This document shows positions 17,031 through 25,888 of a stretch of 64,000 nucleotides of DNA, piece after piece. Where the stretch lies: NCBI GenBank assembly GCA_041395105.1, contig JAWLBB010000001.1:1267501-1331500 (forward strand), written 5' to 3'. The translations under genes were made by a program, and so were the position numbers. The notes below the pieces were generated by a model. It was not told the DNA's origin. It worked only from the letters and a program-made list of their open reading frames with translations, and did not search any database. Position 1 is the stretch's first letter; every line of letters starts with the position of its first letter. The DNA comes from Opitutaceae bacterium. Lineage in GTDB: Bacteria; Verrucomicrobiota; Verrucomicrobiia; Opitutales; Opitutaceae.

Positions 17031-17824
17031 CGTGTCTTTGGGGAAACCTTCCTGGATCCCGGCCGGGCTTCAAATGTCAGGTAAGTGGTGGAGGCGGTGG
17101 GTGGGGCGGGCGCAAAATCGCCGTAGATTTCGATCCGGTCGAAACCCGCAGCCGTGAGAAGCAACTTGAATTCCTCGAGCCCGAACCAGCGGATCTGATT
17201 CCGAACCAGAGTCTGATCCAACAGTTTGCCGTCCGGGTCGACGATCTCGTAGCGATTCCAGACGGTCAGTTCCTGATGGACCGGATCCACGGTCATCGAT
17301 TCGTGGCAGAGCACGGTGCGTTCTTTGGCCAGAGGGGCGGTCGACCGCAGTTTCCAGGTCCGTTCGTCACCCGCCCGGATCGACTCCCAGGGCAGAAAGA
17401 GGGAAATGATCAGCCGGCCACGGCTGGTCAGATGGGTGCGGATTCGCCGCAGGGCGGCAAGGGATCCCTCGGTGGTCAGAAGGTGTTGGAAGGAGAACCC
17501 CGGGATGATGATCCGGTGGTAGCGTTCCGTCAGACTCAGTGCTTCGATGGTCTGTTGGTGAAGCCCGGCTGAAAGACCTTCGTTCTCCAGTTTCTCCCGG
17601 CAGAGGGCCAGCATGGTTTCCGATGCGTCGATTCCGTCGCCACGCCAGCCTTCCTTGAGCAATGGCAGGAGAATCCGTCCGGTCCCGCATCCCAATTCGA
17701 GCAGGCGGCCGGTCGGGGGTCCCAGAAGCCAGCTGAAGAAAGGCAGATCGTCGATCTCTTCGCTCCAGATGGCATCGTAAACCTCCGCGGCGAGTCCGCG
17801 GTAGTCTTGAAAGGGGCCGATCAC
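17027..17824 (-). CDS. Class I SAM-dependent methyltransferase
   Basis: 265 residues with the SAM-binding motif I LLELGCGTGRILLPLL (~37-52) and the acidic ribose-binding position GDGIDASETML. No NPPY/DPPY or PCQ motif is present, so it is not a DNA methyltransferase; a small-molecule or protein substrate is more likely. The GTG at 17824 forms a GTGA overlap with the stop of the upstream glycosylase gene. The open frame extends to 17989 inside that gene, but the extra residues are only the glycosylase in another frame. Confidence 0.85.
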   Translation of the reverse strand: MIGPFQDYRGLAAEVYDAIWSEEIDDLPFFSWLLGPPTGRLLELGCGTGRILLPLLKEGWRGDGIDASETMLALCREKLENEGLSAGLHQQTIEALSLTERYHRIIIPGFSFQHLLTTEGSLAALRRIRTHLTSRGRLIISLFLPWESIRAGDERTWKLRSTAPLAKERTVLCHESMTVDPVHQELTVWNRYEIVDPDGKLLDQTLVRNQIRWFGLEEFKLLLTAAGFDRIEIYGDFAPAPPTASTTYLTFEARPGSRKVSPKTR

Positions 17825-18576
17825 GTCCAGACCCCCAATCCGATCAGGGAAGCCGTGGCTTGCCCCGCCCAATCCCGGTTGGCGGCCGGACTGGCCGGGC
17901 TGGGGTGGAGGATACGTCCGATCTTCACCTGATTGCCGAGAACCTCCCGAGCCCGATTCTCCGCAAAGGCACCGACGCCGATGACCCACTCGGGCTGGAT
18001 GATTCCGATCAGCTCGCCGAGATGCCGATCGCAGATTCTTGTCAGGGCCTGTGACTCAGCGGCCGGCAGTTTGTCCGGAGTATGATTGCGGCCCGTCTCC
18101 TCGAGGAAGGCCAGCGGGCAGTAGTTGACTACGAAGTGATCGGAGAAGAACGCCTCGGGCGTTCGAAAGCGCTCGGCAAAGAGTCCCCAGAGTCGGCGGC
18201 CGCTCACTTCCGAGCGTTTGCAGGCGAGTCCCTCGATGCGTCGTTTCGGATGCTCGTTTTCGGGGGCTTTCGCGGAGGTGCGGATGCCCAGCCAGTCGCG
18301 GACTGTGGGAACTTCGCCGAAAGGGATACCCGTCTGGACCATGCCCCAGGGGCCCGGGTTCATGCCGAGGAAAACCGCCTTGATCGGACTCCGCAGGTAG
18401 CGCCGAAGATACTCGGCCTGGGCGTCCCACGCATACTCAAGCGGATTGTAGACGTGGGTGACCGGAGGCCCAAAAGTCATGGCCGCAAGGGCCTCACGCA
18501 GGCGCCGGGAGGCGGCCAGCGCCGCCTCCGCGGCGGGCGACTCCCCGGCCCCTGCTCCATCGGCGATTCGTGTCAT
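17821..18576 (-). CDS. SMUG1-type uracil-DNA glycosylase
   Basis: 251 residues. The active-site motif GMNPGPWGMVQTGIPFGEV (from residue 71) followed by VRDWLGI is nearly identical to animal SMUG1. EHPKRRIEGLACKRSEVSGR, VNYCPLAFLEETGRN and the DNA-intercalating LHPSPASP (from 223) also follow SMUG1 in order. The enzyme removes uracil and oxidised pyrimidines such as 5-hydroxymethyluracil, starting base-excision repair. SMUG1 is patchy in bacteria, known from some Geobacter and Opitutus relatives. First gene of the overlapping operon with the methyltransferase and PLD genes, and divergent from the helicase. Confidence 0.95.
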   Translation of the reverse strand: MTRIADGAGAGESPAAEAALAASRRLREALAAMTFGPPVTHVYNPLEYAWDAQAEYLRRYLRSPIKAVFLGMNPGPWGMVQTGIPFGEVPTVRDWLGIRTSAKAPENEHPKRRIEGLACKRSEVSGRRLWGLFAERFRTPEAFFSDHFVVNYCPLAFLEETGRNHTPDKLPAAESQALTRICDRHLGELIGIIQPEWVIGVGAFAENRAREVLGNQVKIGRILHPSPASPAANRDWAGQATASLIGLGVWT

Positions 18577-18593
18577 CTTCCCTTTGTTAGGGG

Positions 18594-21173
18594 TTGTCCG
18601 GTTCGTTGTCGATCTTCCGAGACAGTCTCTCCGGGGACGGGAAATCGGTAGGAAAAGTTGCGCCGTTGGCCATCCCGGCTATCCCTCGGTCTGTGGACGG
18701 TTTTGGCGCGTTGGAGGTCAATCTCAAGATCCCCGATCTCTGGCAACAGGATGCGGTCCGGGCACTCAATCAGGGCTTCGATGTGGTGGTGGATGCGCCG
18801 ACCGGTGCCGGAAAGACCTATATCTTCGAGTTGATGGTCGAGCAGGGCCTCCGGCGGCAGGCGGTCTTCACGGTGCCGACCCGCGCTCTGGCCAATGACA
18901 AACTCATCGAGTGGCGGAGCCGGGGATGGAATGTGGGCATCGCCACCGGTGATGTCGCCGAGAATCTCTCGGCGCCTGTGGTCGTGGCCACCCTCGAGAC
19001 CCAACGATCGCGGTTCCTGCAGCGGGATGGTCCGGGGCTTCTTGTCATCGACGAATACCAGATGCTGGCCGATTCAGTGCGCGGAGTCAGTTACGAACTG
19101 GCCGTCGCCCTGGTCCCCGCCGAAACCCAATTGCTTCTCTTGAGCGGGAGCGTGGGCAATCCCGAGGATGTCGTCGGCTGGCTGAACCGGATCGGCCGAA
19201 AGGCTGTCCTTGTCTCCCATCGTGAGCGCCCCGTTCCCCTCGATGAGGTCCATCTCGACAGCCTTCACGAACGTGTGCCCGACTGGGTCCGGGGATTCTG
19301 GCCTCGACTGATCGCCCGTGGGCTCATGGCAGACCTCGGACCGATTCTGGTCTTCGCACCCCAGCGAAAGGCGGCGGAAAATCTCGCCCGGCATCTCGCG
19401 GCCGCCCTGCCGGTCACCGATCCCCTCATCCTGTCCCGGGAACAGAAATTGCTCGCCGGAGAGCGCATGGAGAAGCTCCTCCGCAGCCGGATCGCCTTTC
19501 ATCACAGCGGACTGGGTTACCACCAACGCGCCGGGGTTCTGGAGCCGTTGGCCAAGGCCGGACAGCTTCGGGTGGTTGTCGCGACGACGGGCCTGGCCGC
19601 CGGCATCAATTTCTCGATGCGCTCAGTCCTTGTCACGGAAGTTGAATACACGGCCGGGCACCTCCAATGCCTGATCCGGCCCGATGAGCTTCTCCAGATG
19701 TTCGGCCGGGCGGGGCGACGCGGGCTCGACGAAATCGGCTATGTCCTGGTCGCTCCGGATCGACCGCGGCTGGCCGACGCCAGGCGGCTGGTCGTCCGCC
19801 GTCCGGCCACCCTCGAATGGCCCAGCCTCTTGGCCGTCATGAAATCCGCGGCGGTTCAGGGACGGGATCCCTTTCCCGCCGCGCGGGAGCTGGCGGGTCG
19901 CCTCTACACGGAGAATGTCCCGCTTCTCGGAATGGAGCACAGCGTCGAGACCGGTCCCATGCCCTGTGGTCTGCGGATTGATGCCCACCGCGCCCGGCAT
20001 GCCAGACCCCTCGTGGTCGAGATGCTCGATTCAAAGGGAGTCTGGGTCGAGCGCCCTGAGCCGGAACCGGTTGAGCTGCGAAACGTGCTCAGACGCGTGG
20101 GGGATCGCTGGCGTCCAGCGCTGGGCGATCCGACCACCCTCGATGGAATCGGTCACGGCACCCTCTGCCGACTCGAGTCAGGGCGGGGACGCGCTTATGG
20201 GCGGCAACTGACGGTGGCGGTGCGCGTCGCTGGACAGGAGGGTCTTTTCCGGCTCTCCCGACCGGTTTTGCGGGCTCTTGCCCCGGACGAATCCGGAACA
20301 CCGCGAACAGTTGGGACACCGCCGCGCCGGCGGGAGGCCCCGGAGGCGGACGTTCGGCAGATTGTGTTGAACGTCATCGCGACACTCTCCGGAGGAGGGC
20401 AGCTCTTCGACCTTGTCGAGCATTCGGGTCAATTGGTCGCGAGGGTCGGCTATGGTCACATCCGGGTCACGGCCTATCGCGACCCACATGAGTGTGGCCT
20501 GATCGATCCGCCCGATCGGAAGGCCTATCCCATCGAGTGCCAGCACTGTCTGGAGCGGCCGGTCTGTGAACATGAGCTGAATCCGCGGAGTTCCCCGGCC
20601 TCGGCCTGGAAGCGCCTCGGGTTGATTGACTCGGCGGGGCACCCGACCCGGCGCGGTGAGATTTTCAGCTATTTCCATCACGGAGAAGGTCTGGCGGTGG
20701 CGGCCGCGCTGGAGGATCCCGACTATCCCATCGACGAGATCATCTCCCATCTCGCGAACCTTCGGGCGGGTCACCGCTTCGAGGACCATGCCCGGACCAG
20801 TTCCCGCCTGGCCCGTGCCTGTCGGGATCGCTACGGGGAAGCGTCCTTTGAGGGCTACCTCCATCGAGGGTTGCCCATTCACTACGGTGATGGCGCGGCA
20901 GAAGTGCTCGCGGAAATTGCGGCCGGCGCTGGCAGAGGACTCTTCAGCGATGTCCTGCGCCCGGGCGACGTGGAACGCGCCCGCCTTGAGTGGTTCAGCC
21001 TCCTGCGCCATACCGTCCATGCGCCGGATCTCGCCTGGGATCGCTGGCGTTCCCTCAAGGCGGCAGCCACGCGGTTGATCGACCTGTCCGGAACCACCCT
21101 GGAAGTCATCCACCCTCCGCCCTTGACCCCCGCCCAGACAGGACGGGTCTCTCATCGGTTGCGCTTCCGATAG
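18594..21173 (+). CDS. Ski2-like superfamily 2 helicase
   Basis: Up to 859 residues. Helicase motifs in order: Walker A APTGAGKT, Ia PTRALANDK, the motif II variant DEYQ (VIDEYQML), III LSGSVGNPED, V ATTGLAAGINF and VI QMFGRAGRRG. The C-terminal third carries a cysteine cluster (ECQHCLERPVCEHEL) that may bind zinc. It probably unwinds or remodels DNA or RNA; the Ski2-like class fits motif VI and the overall plan. The start is uncertain: the longest frame starts with TTG at 18594, only 17 nt from the divergent glycosylase start. A TTG at 18666, GTG at 18693 or TTG at 18711 would leave room for a promoter. Confidence 0.85.
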   Translation: MSGSLSIFRDSLSGDGKSVGKVAPLAIPAIPRSVDGFGALEVNLKIPDLWQQDAVRALNQGFDVVVDAPTGAGKTYIFELMVEQGLRRQAVFTVPTRALANDKLIEWRSRGWNVGIATGDVAENLSAPVVVATLETQRSRFLQRDGPGLLVIDEYQMLADSVRGVSYELAVALVPAETQLLLLSGSVGNPEDVVGWLNRIGRKAVLVSHRERPVPLDEVHLDSLHERVPDWVRGFWPRLIARGLMADLGPILVFAPQRKAAENLARHLAAALPVTDPLILSREQKLLAGERMEKLLRSRIAFHHSGLGYHQRAGVLEPLAKAGQLRVVVATTGLAAGINFSMRSVLVTEVEYTAGHLQCLIRPDELLQMFGRAGRRGLDEIGYVLVAPDRPRLADARRLVVRRPATLEWPSLLAVMKSAAVQGRDPFPAARELAGRLYTENVPLLGMEHSVETGPMPCGLRIDAHRARHARPLVVEMLDSKGVWVERPEPEPVELRNVLRRVGDRWRPALGDPTTLDGIGHGTLCRLESGRGRAYGRQLTVAVRVAGQEGLFRLSRPVLRALAPDESGTPRTVGTPPRRREAPEADVRQIVLNVIATLSGGGQLFDLVEHSGQLVARVGYGHIRVTAYRDPHECGLIDPPDRKAYPIECQHCLERPVCEHELNPRSSPASAWKRLGLIDSAGHPTRRGEIFSYFHHGEGLAVAAALEDPDYPIDEIISHLANLRAGHRFEDHARTSSRLARACRDRYGEASFEGYLHRGLPIHYGDGAAEVLAEIAAGAGRGLFSDVLRPGDVERARLEWFSLLRHTVHAPDLAWDRWRSLKAAATRLIDLSGTTLEVIHPPPLTPAQTGRVSHRLRFR

Positions 21174-21212
21174 TGGAAGGAGTGCCCGGCAGGGAATCCT
21201 TCGGCGGCTGCA

Positions 21213-21235
21213 TTGAGGCGCGGACCCTCTCCTGA
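21213..21235 (+). repeat. Short dispersed repeat, GAGG...CCTCTCCTG type
   Basis: TTGAGGCGCGGACCCTCTCC plus TGA in the 218-bp gap between helicase and modA. It shares the GAGG...CCTCTCCTR core with 8752-8774 and 57437-57460. GTGGAA (from 21173) and TTCCAC (near 21238) flank it as a loose outer dyad. Confidence 0.42.
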
Positions 21236-21391
21236 GATTCCACCTTTCGAGATGCCTGCCTCGAAGCCCTTTTCCGAACCTGCGTTCCCGATGTTGCTCT
21301 CCCCACGGCTGCTCGCTTTGATCCCGATGTGACCCGCACCGATCAATTGGAGGAATTGAAACCGACGTTCTCCCCGCATCGGTTGCGGGCG

Positions 21392-22189
21392 ATGGTGGCG
21401 GCCGGTCTCACGCTGCTCGTCGGGACCGTCTCTCTTCCGGCTGCCGAGTCATCCCATCGGCCGCTCCTCGTCTTTGCCGCCTCCAGTATGGCCGACGTTC
21501 TTTCGGAGATCGGACGGGATTTCGAGTCGGCTCATGACGTGAAGGTCCGCTTCAACTTTGCCGCATCCTCGATCCTGGCCCGCCAGATCGCATCGGGTGC
21601 GCCGGCCGACGTCTTCCTCTCGGCCGATGAAGCGAAGATGGACCAATTGGAGAGGCAAGAATGGCTGGTCGCCGGATCACGAATCCGTCTGCTGGGAAAT
21701 CAACTCGTCCTGATCGCCCCTGTCGGGCAATCGCTGGTCGTGGATTCGTTTGCGGCTCTGGCCAGGCCGGAAGTGACCCGAATCGCCCTGGCCGATCCCC
21801 GCTCGGTGCCCGCCGGGATCTATGCGCGCGAGTATCTGGAGGACATCGGGCTCTGGGACGTCGTCGAATCGAAGGTGATTCCCCTGGCCAACGTGCGTGC
21901 GACCCTCTCCGCGGTCGAATCCGGAAATGTCGAAGCCGGGATGGTTTACCGGACCGACGCCGTCCGCTCCACACGGGTCCGGGTCTGTGCCGTCGTTCCC
22001 CTGACGGACGGACCGGTTATCGCCTACCCGGTGGCGCAGATCCGCCGTGACGTCCCTCATCCCATGGCAGGACTCTTTGTTGCCTCCCTTTTCGAGCCTT
22101 CGGCCGCCGGGGTTTTCCAGCGCCACGGTTTCCGCGTCCTGAACCCGCCGACCGCGCTGCCGTCCCCCCGAAAGGCGGAACTCCCCTGA
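21392..22189 (+). CDS. modA: Molybdate ABC transporter binding protein ModA
   Basis: 265 residues from the ATG at 21392, which begins a normal signal peptide (VAAGLTLLVGTVSLPAAE). The mature part has the ModA hallmarks LLVFAASSMADVLSEIGRDF and NFAASSILARQIASGAPADV followed by FLSADEAKMDQL. The frame is also open from a GTG at 21329. It binds molybdate or tungstate in the periplasm for ModBC. Its stop overlaps the modB start by one base. No Moco riboswitch-like structure was recognised upstream. Confidence 0.93.
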   Translation: MVAAGLTLLVGTVSLPAAESSHRPLLVFAASSMADVLSEIGRDFESAHDVKVRFNFAASSILARQIASGAPADVFLSADEAKMDQLERQEWLVAGSRIRLLGNQLVLIAPVGQSLVVDSFAALARPEVTRIALADPRSVPAGIYAREYLEDIGLWDVVESKVIPLANVRATLSAVESGNVEAGMVYRTDAVRSTRVRVCAVVPLTDGPVIAYPVAQIRRDVPHPMAGLFVASLFEPSAAGVFQRHGFRVLNPPTALPSPRKAELP

Positions 22190-22863
22190 TGGACGTTGCG
22201 ATTCTGACTGCGCTTCGCCTTTCCCTGGTGGTGGCCTTGTCGAGCACCGTCCTGATCCTGCCCATCGGACTGGCCCTGGGGTGGCTGATGGCGCGGCGGA
22301 CCTGGCGGGGCAAAGTGGTGATCGAGACATTGGTCACCCTTCCCCTGGTGGTCCCTCCGGTCGCGACCGGGCTGATCCTCCTCTGGTTACTCGGCCGACA
22401 GGGTTTTCCCGGGGGGTGGCTTCATCAGACCTTCGGAGTCGATATCGTATTCACCCGTTACGCCGCGATCCTGGCCGCGGCGGTCATGGCCTTTCCGCTG
22501 CTCGTGCGCAGTTGCCGTTCCGCCTTTGCCGAAGTTGATCCCCGGCTTGAGCAGGTCGCCCAGACGCTCGGCGCAGGCTTCTGGCGGACGTTCTTCACCA
22601 TCACCCTGCCATTGGCTTCGCGGGGCGTCCTCGCCGGGATCGTTCTCGCCTTCGCCCGCGCCCTCGGCGAGTTCGGCGCCACCGTGGTGGTGGCCGGCAA
22701 CATCCCAGGTGAAACCGCCACCCTTTCGCTTTCCATCTACAGCCTGGTCGAATTGGGCCGCGATCGCGATGCCCTCATCCTGATGGGGTTCTCCGTCGCG
22801 CTGGCCTTTCTCGCCGTGGTCGGCAGCGAGATCATCCACCGCAGGAAAGGAGGACGGCCATGA
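22189..22863 (+). CDS. modB: Molybdate ABC transporter permease ModB
   Basis: 224 residues, five or six membrane segments. It carries the ModB-specific LVTLPLVVPPVATGLILLWL near residue 47 and the ATPase-docking loop EQVAQTLGAGFWRTFFTITL, then ALGEFGATVVVAGNIPGET. Starts with the ATG at 22189 in a TGATG junction with modA and ends in an ATGA junction with modC. Confidence 0.95.
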   Translation: MDVAILTALRLSLVVALSSTVLILPIGLALGWLMARRTWRGKVVIETLVTLPLVVPPVATGLILLWLLGRQGFPGGWLHQTFGVDIVFTRYAAILAAAVMAFPLLVRSCRSAFAEVDPRLEQVAQTLGAGFWRTFFTITLPLASRGVLAGIVLAFARALGEFGATVVVAGNIPGETATLSLSIYSLVELGRDRDALILMGFSVALAFLAVVGSEIIHRRKGGRP

Positions 22864-23606
22864 AGCTGGAATTGACGGGCGTTGAGTATCCGCTTTATAA
22901 CTACATATTGAAGCTGGATCTGGTCATCCGCGGCCGGGTGACCGCGGTATTTGGTCCCTCCGGGGCGGGCAAGACGACCGTTCTCGATCTGGTTGCCGGG
23001 TTGAAAACGCCGTCGGTTGGGCGCATCCGTCTCGGGGAGCGCCTTCTGACCGACATCGAAGCGGGCATCCGCATGCCGTCACGGCACCGCCGGATCGGGT
23101 ATGTCGTCCAGGATGGCGCCCTGTTTCCCCATTTGCGGGTCAGGAGCAACCTCCTCTATGGACAGCCAGGATCGACATTGGGTCGCGGCAGTATCTTCGA
23201 CTTCGATCATGTGGTCGAGGTCCTGGAATTGTCGGGGCTTCTCGATCGATCGATTGCCGGGCTCTCCGGCGGCGAACGTCAACGGGTGGCCCTGGGGCGA
23301 GCCCTGATCTCCCGTCCGGAACTCCTGCTCCTCGATGAACCCCTCGGCAGCCTCGACCGGAAATTGAAGGCGCGAATCATCCCTTACCTCATCCGGGTTC
23401 GCGACGAGTTTGCCGTTCCGATGCTCGTGGTGACTCATGCCCCCGACGAAGTCGCCGCACTCTGCGATCAGGTTGTCCTGATGGAGGCGGGGAGGGTGGT
23501 GGGTCATGGGAATCCGTCGACCTGGTTCGAGCCCGATCCTGAACCCGGCTGGCGACGGCGCGACGACACCGACATGGGTCGGCAGGCGGGGGGCTTTCCT
23601 GTTTGA
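22860..23606 (+). CDS. modC: Molybdate ABC transporter ATPase ModC, short form
   Basis: 248 residues with Walker A GPSGAGKTT near 32, Q-loop YVVQDGALFPHLRV, signature LSGGERQRVALGRAL and Walker B LLLLDEPLGSLDR. Typical ModC is ~350 residues and ends in a molybdate-binding TOBE/MOP domain; here the protein stops soon after the H-loop region (VTHAPDEVAALCDQVVLMEA), so that domain is absent. ATG overlaps the modB stop (ATGA). Confidence 0.93.
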   Translation: MKLELTGVEYPLYNYILKLDLVIRGRVTAVFGPSGAGKTTVLDLVAGLKTPSVGRIRLGERLLTDIEAGIRMPSRHRRIGYVVQDGALFPHLRVRSNLLYGQPGSTLGRGSIFDFDHVVEVLELSGLLDRSIAGLSGGERQRVALGRALISRPELLLLDEPLGSLDRKLKARIIPYLIRVRDEFAVPMLVVTHAPDEVAALCDQVVLMEAGRVVGHGNPSTWFEPDPEPGWRRRDDTDMGRQAGGFPV

Positions 23607-23608
23607 CG

Positions 23609-23635
23609 GAGTGTGGGGATCCATCCCCCACACTC
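23609..23635. terminator. Hairpin between convergent modC and receptor genes
   Basis: Perfect 10-bp arms (23609-23618 with 23626-23635, GAGTGTGGGG/CCCCACACTC) with a 7-nt loop, directly after the modC stop. No T-tract on either side, so it is a likely but not certain bidirectional terminator. Confidence 0.6.
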
Positions 23636-23686
23636 TGTTGCATGGGCATCGGGGCGGGTTTATCCCGCATTTCATCCTTCCGGGTG

Positions 23687-25786
23687 TCAGAAGGCGATTC
23701 GGACTCCGCTGACGAGATTTCGACCGGGAAGCGTCACCTCATCTTTGAGGAAAGAGGTGCTGAGTCGGGCCTCTTGATCGGTCAGATTCGTGCCTCGGAG
23801 AAAGAGGGTCCACGTCGTTCCCGGGGCCTCAATCGCATAGGACAGGTAAGCGCTGACCAGGCTGTAGCTGTCGGTTGGGGCCTCGCCGGGCGCAGTTCTT
23901 TCCTGTTGGGCTGAGTAGCGGACCGAGGCACCGGCGGCAAAGCCGCCGGTGGCAAAATCGGCCCCCAGGCCGAAACGGAAGGGTGGGATTCGAGGGAGCG
24001 GTTGATCGCTGGTTTTGTCGGTCGCGTGAACGTAGTCGGTCGTCACCGTGAAATCGAGGCGGTAGTCCTCGGCATCATGAGCGTGGAGAACCGCTTCCAA
24101 TTCGCCGCCGATGAAAGCTGCGTCGCGGCCGACGAACCGATAGACGGGCAGGTCGTCCCTGACCTCTCCGGTCTTCTCCTCAAAGATATAATCATCGAAG
24201 CGATTGGCAAAGACGGAGAGTTGGCCGGTGATCCATCCGGATCTCTTGCGAAGGACAAGGTCCGAAGACCAGGCCGTTTCCTTGCCGAGTCCGGGGTCGC
24301 CGATTTCGTAGGCGCCGGTGGCGGCATGAGGTCCGTCGGCCAAGAGTTCCTGCGCGTTCGGGAGACGTTCGGTTCGTGAAACGGAAAGGCCGATGGAATA
24401 GTCGGGAAGGAATCGCCAGACAATTCCGGCGGAAGCACTGAGCCCGCTGTTCTTGATCGAAGAGGCGCTTCCATCCGTCACGTCGATCGTCTGATCTTCG
24501 ATCCTCAGCCCGATCTCGCCGGCCAGAGCATCGCTTGTATAGGATTCGACCGCGAACAGGGATCCTTTCCCGGTGAGGGTCGGAGGAAGAAATGCTTCGT
24601 CGCCGGCCGCGGCGAAATTGGTCCGGGCATATTCCAGGCCAAATGCACCGACGAAACCTTTGATCTCGGAATGGACAGCTTCGAGCCTTCCCTCGAACGC
24701 TTTGGAGGTGAAGCGGGTTCCAATCGCATCGCCCTCCAGTTCGACGTGCTCGTAGTCTCCGTAGCCGAGTCGCAGGGTTGCTTCCTCGAGCCATTCGATT
24801 GGTTTCTTCAAACCAGCCCGGGCCCGCAGACGCTGTTGTTGCAGGTCGATTCGGACCGCCTCCGCTCCGTCATCGGCCGGTTCTCCATCAACGGGCTCTC
24901 CGGTCGTGTCTTCGTCCCCGCTCTCATGTTCATGGCCACCGGGGATGCCGTAGAACGAATCGTATCGGGTGTAGGCGACTCCGGCATGTCCCTTGTCCCA
25001 GAAGGTCGATAGCCCGATGGTATGGTTTTCGGTCTTCACCGCGCTGTTGGGAAGGGTTCCGTCGAACGGCTCCTCATCGCTCGAATGGGCCTCTTCCTCA
25101 TGAGCATACTCCGATTCGGGTGGCACGGGGATGCGGATATCGCCGGAATCCCGCTTCAAGCCCGAGGCATGCCAGCCGATTCGTTCGGTCCCGCCGGAGA
25201 ACCGGCCGGCGGCAACCCACTCGCCGTTGTTGGAGCCGTAGCGACCCTCGATCTCTCCAGTGAAGGGCTTTTCCGGGGGGAGGTCCGGCAGCGAACCATC
25301 AACTGTATTCACGACACCGCCGAGAGCGGAACTGCCGAATCTCAAGGTGGCCGGGCCCCGGATGACCTCGATCCGTTCGGCAAAGACCGGCTCAATCGAG
25401 ACGGCGTGGTCCGGGCTGATCACGGACGCATCAAACGTGCCAAGTCCATCGGAAAGGACGCGGATACGGTCGCCGCCCATTCCGCGGATGATCGGGCGGC
25501 TGCTACCGGGACCGAAGCTGGTTGCGCTGACTCCGGCCGTGCCATCCAGGGTCTCCCCGAGAGTGGATGCGGCCTGCCGGTGCAGGCGGTCGTCCCGGAT
25601 CAGGAAGATCGGTTGTGCCAGGTCATCGGCCGAACGGGGTGAGGCAAACGGCGTCACCAGGACTGCCTCAAGCTCAATGGGTTCGTCACCGATCCCGGGC
25701 TCCGGGGCTTCGGCCTGCAGGCGAATGGTGGGGCGGAGAAAAAGCACCGAGGCCACCGCCCCGGCAAAGAAGGTGAATGATTTCAT
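23687..25786 (-). CDS. TonB-dependent receptor, ZnuD-like
   Basis: 699 residues. Signal peptide (KSFTFFAGAVASVLFLRP), plug domain (ASTLGETLDGTAGVSATSFG, RPIIRGMGGDRIRVLSDGLG, GPATLRFGSSALGGVVNTVDG split over these parts), then a 22-strand-type barrel ending in the aromatic residue of the last strand (VSGVRIAF). Two extracellular loops are acidic and His-containing: EYAHEEEAHSSDEE and YGIPGGHEHESGDED; the second matches the place of the His-rich loop of ZnuD zinc receptors. So zinc uptake is the best guess. The ATG at 25786 is chosen over an upstream in-frame start at 25864. Confidence 0.85.
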   Translation of the reverse strand: MKSFTFFAGAVASVLFLRPTIRLQAEAPEPGIGDEPIELEAVLVTPFASPRSADDLAQPIFLIRDDRLHRQAASTLGETLDGTAGVSATSFGPGSSRPIIRGMGGDRIRVLSDGLGTFDASVISPDHAVSIEPVFAERIEVIRGPATLRFGSSALGGVVNTVDGSLPDLPPEKPFTGEIEGRYGSNNGEWVAAGRFSGGTERIGWHASGLKRDSGDIRIPVPPESEYAHEEEAHSSDEEPFDGTLPNSAVKTENHTIGLSTFWDKGHAGVAYTRYDSFYGIPGGHEHESGDEDTTGEPVDGEPADDGAEAVRIDLQQQRLRARAGLKKPIEWLEEATLRLGYGDYEHVELEGDAIGTRFTSKAFEGRLEAVHSEIKGFVGAFGLEYARTNFAAAGDEAFLPPTLTGKGSLFAVESYTSDALAGEIGLRIEDQTIDVTDGSASSIKNSGLSASAGIVWRFLPDYSIGLSVSRTERLPNAQELLADGPHAATGAYEIGDPGLGKETAWSSDLVLRKRSGWITGQLSVFANRFDDYIFEEKTGEVRDDLPVYRFVGRDAAFIGGELEAVLHAHDAEDYRLDFTVTTDYVHATDKTSDQPLPRIPPFRFGLGADFATGGFAAGASVRYSAQQERTAPGEAPTDSYSLVSAYLSYAIEAPGTTWTLFLRGTNLTDQEARLSTSFLKDEVTLPGRNLVSGVRIAF

Positions 25787-25888
25787 GGTACTGTCATTGG
25801 ATAGTCGAAGAATCCGCGGGGGAGGGTCCCGCAGGAGGAGAACGCGCAAAGGACGGATTTTCATTCCGACCGACGCGGCATGTATCGA

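Noticed and set aside
15450..21173. Helicase, methyltransferase and PLD genes together suggested a DISARM-like defence island.
   Set aside because: The methyltransferase lacks DNA-methylase motifs, the PLD protein has an N-terminal membrane anchor, there is no DUF1998 gene, and the helicase is Ski2-like and on the opposite strand. Uracil-DNA glycosylase is not a DISARM component.
21174..21391. Moco or other riboswitch upstream of modA.
   Set aside because: No matching conserved core was seen; the interval contains only a dispersed repeat and a loose dyad.
23636..23686. Cobalamin riboswitch or B12 box near the TonB-dependent receptor.
   Set aside because: This is the 3' side of the minus-strand receptor gene, and no B12-box-like sequence was seen at its 5' side either.
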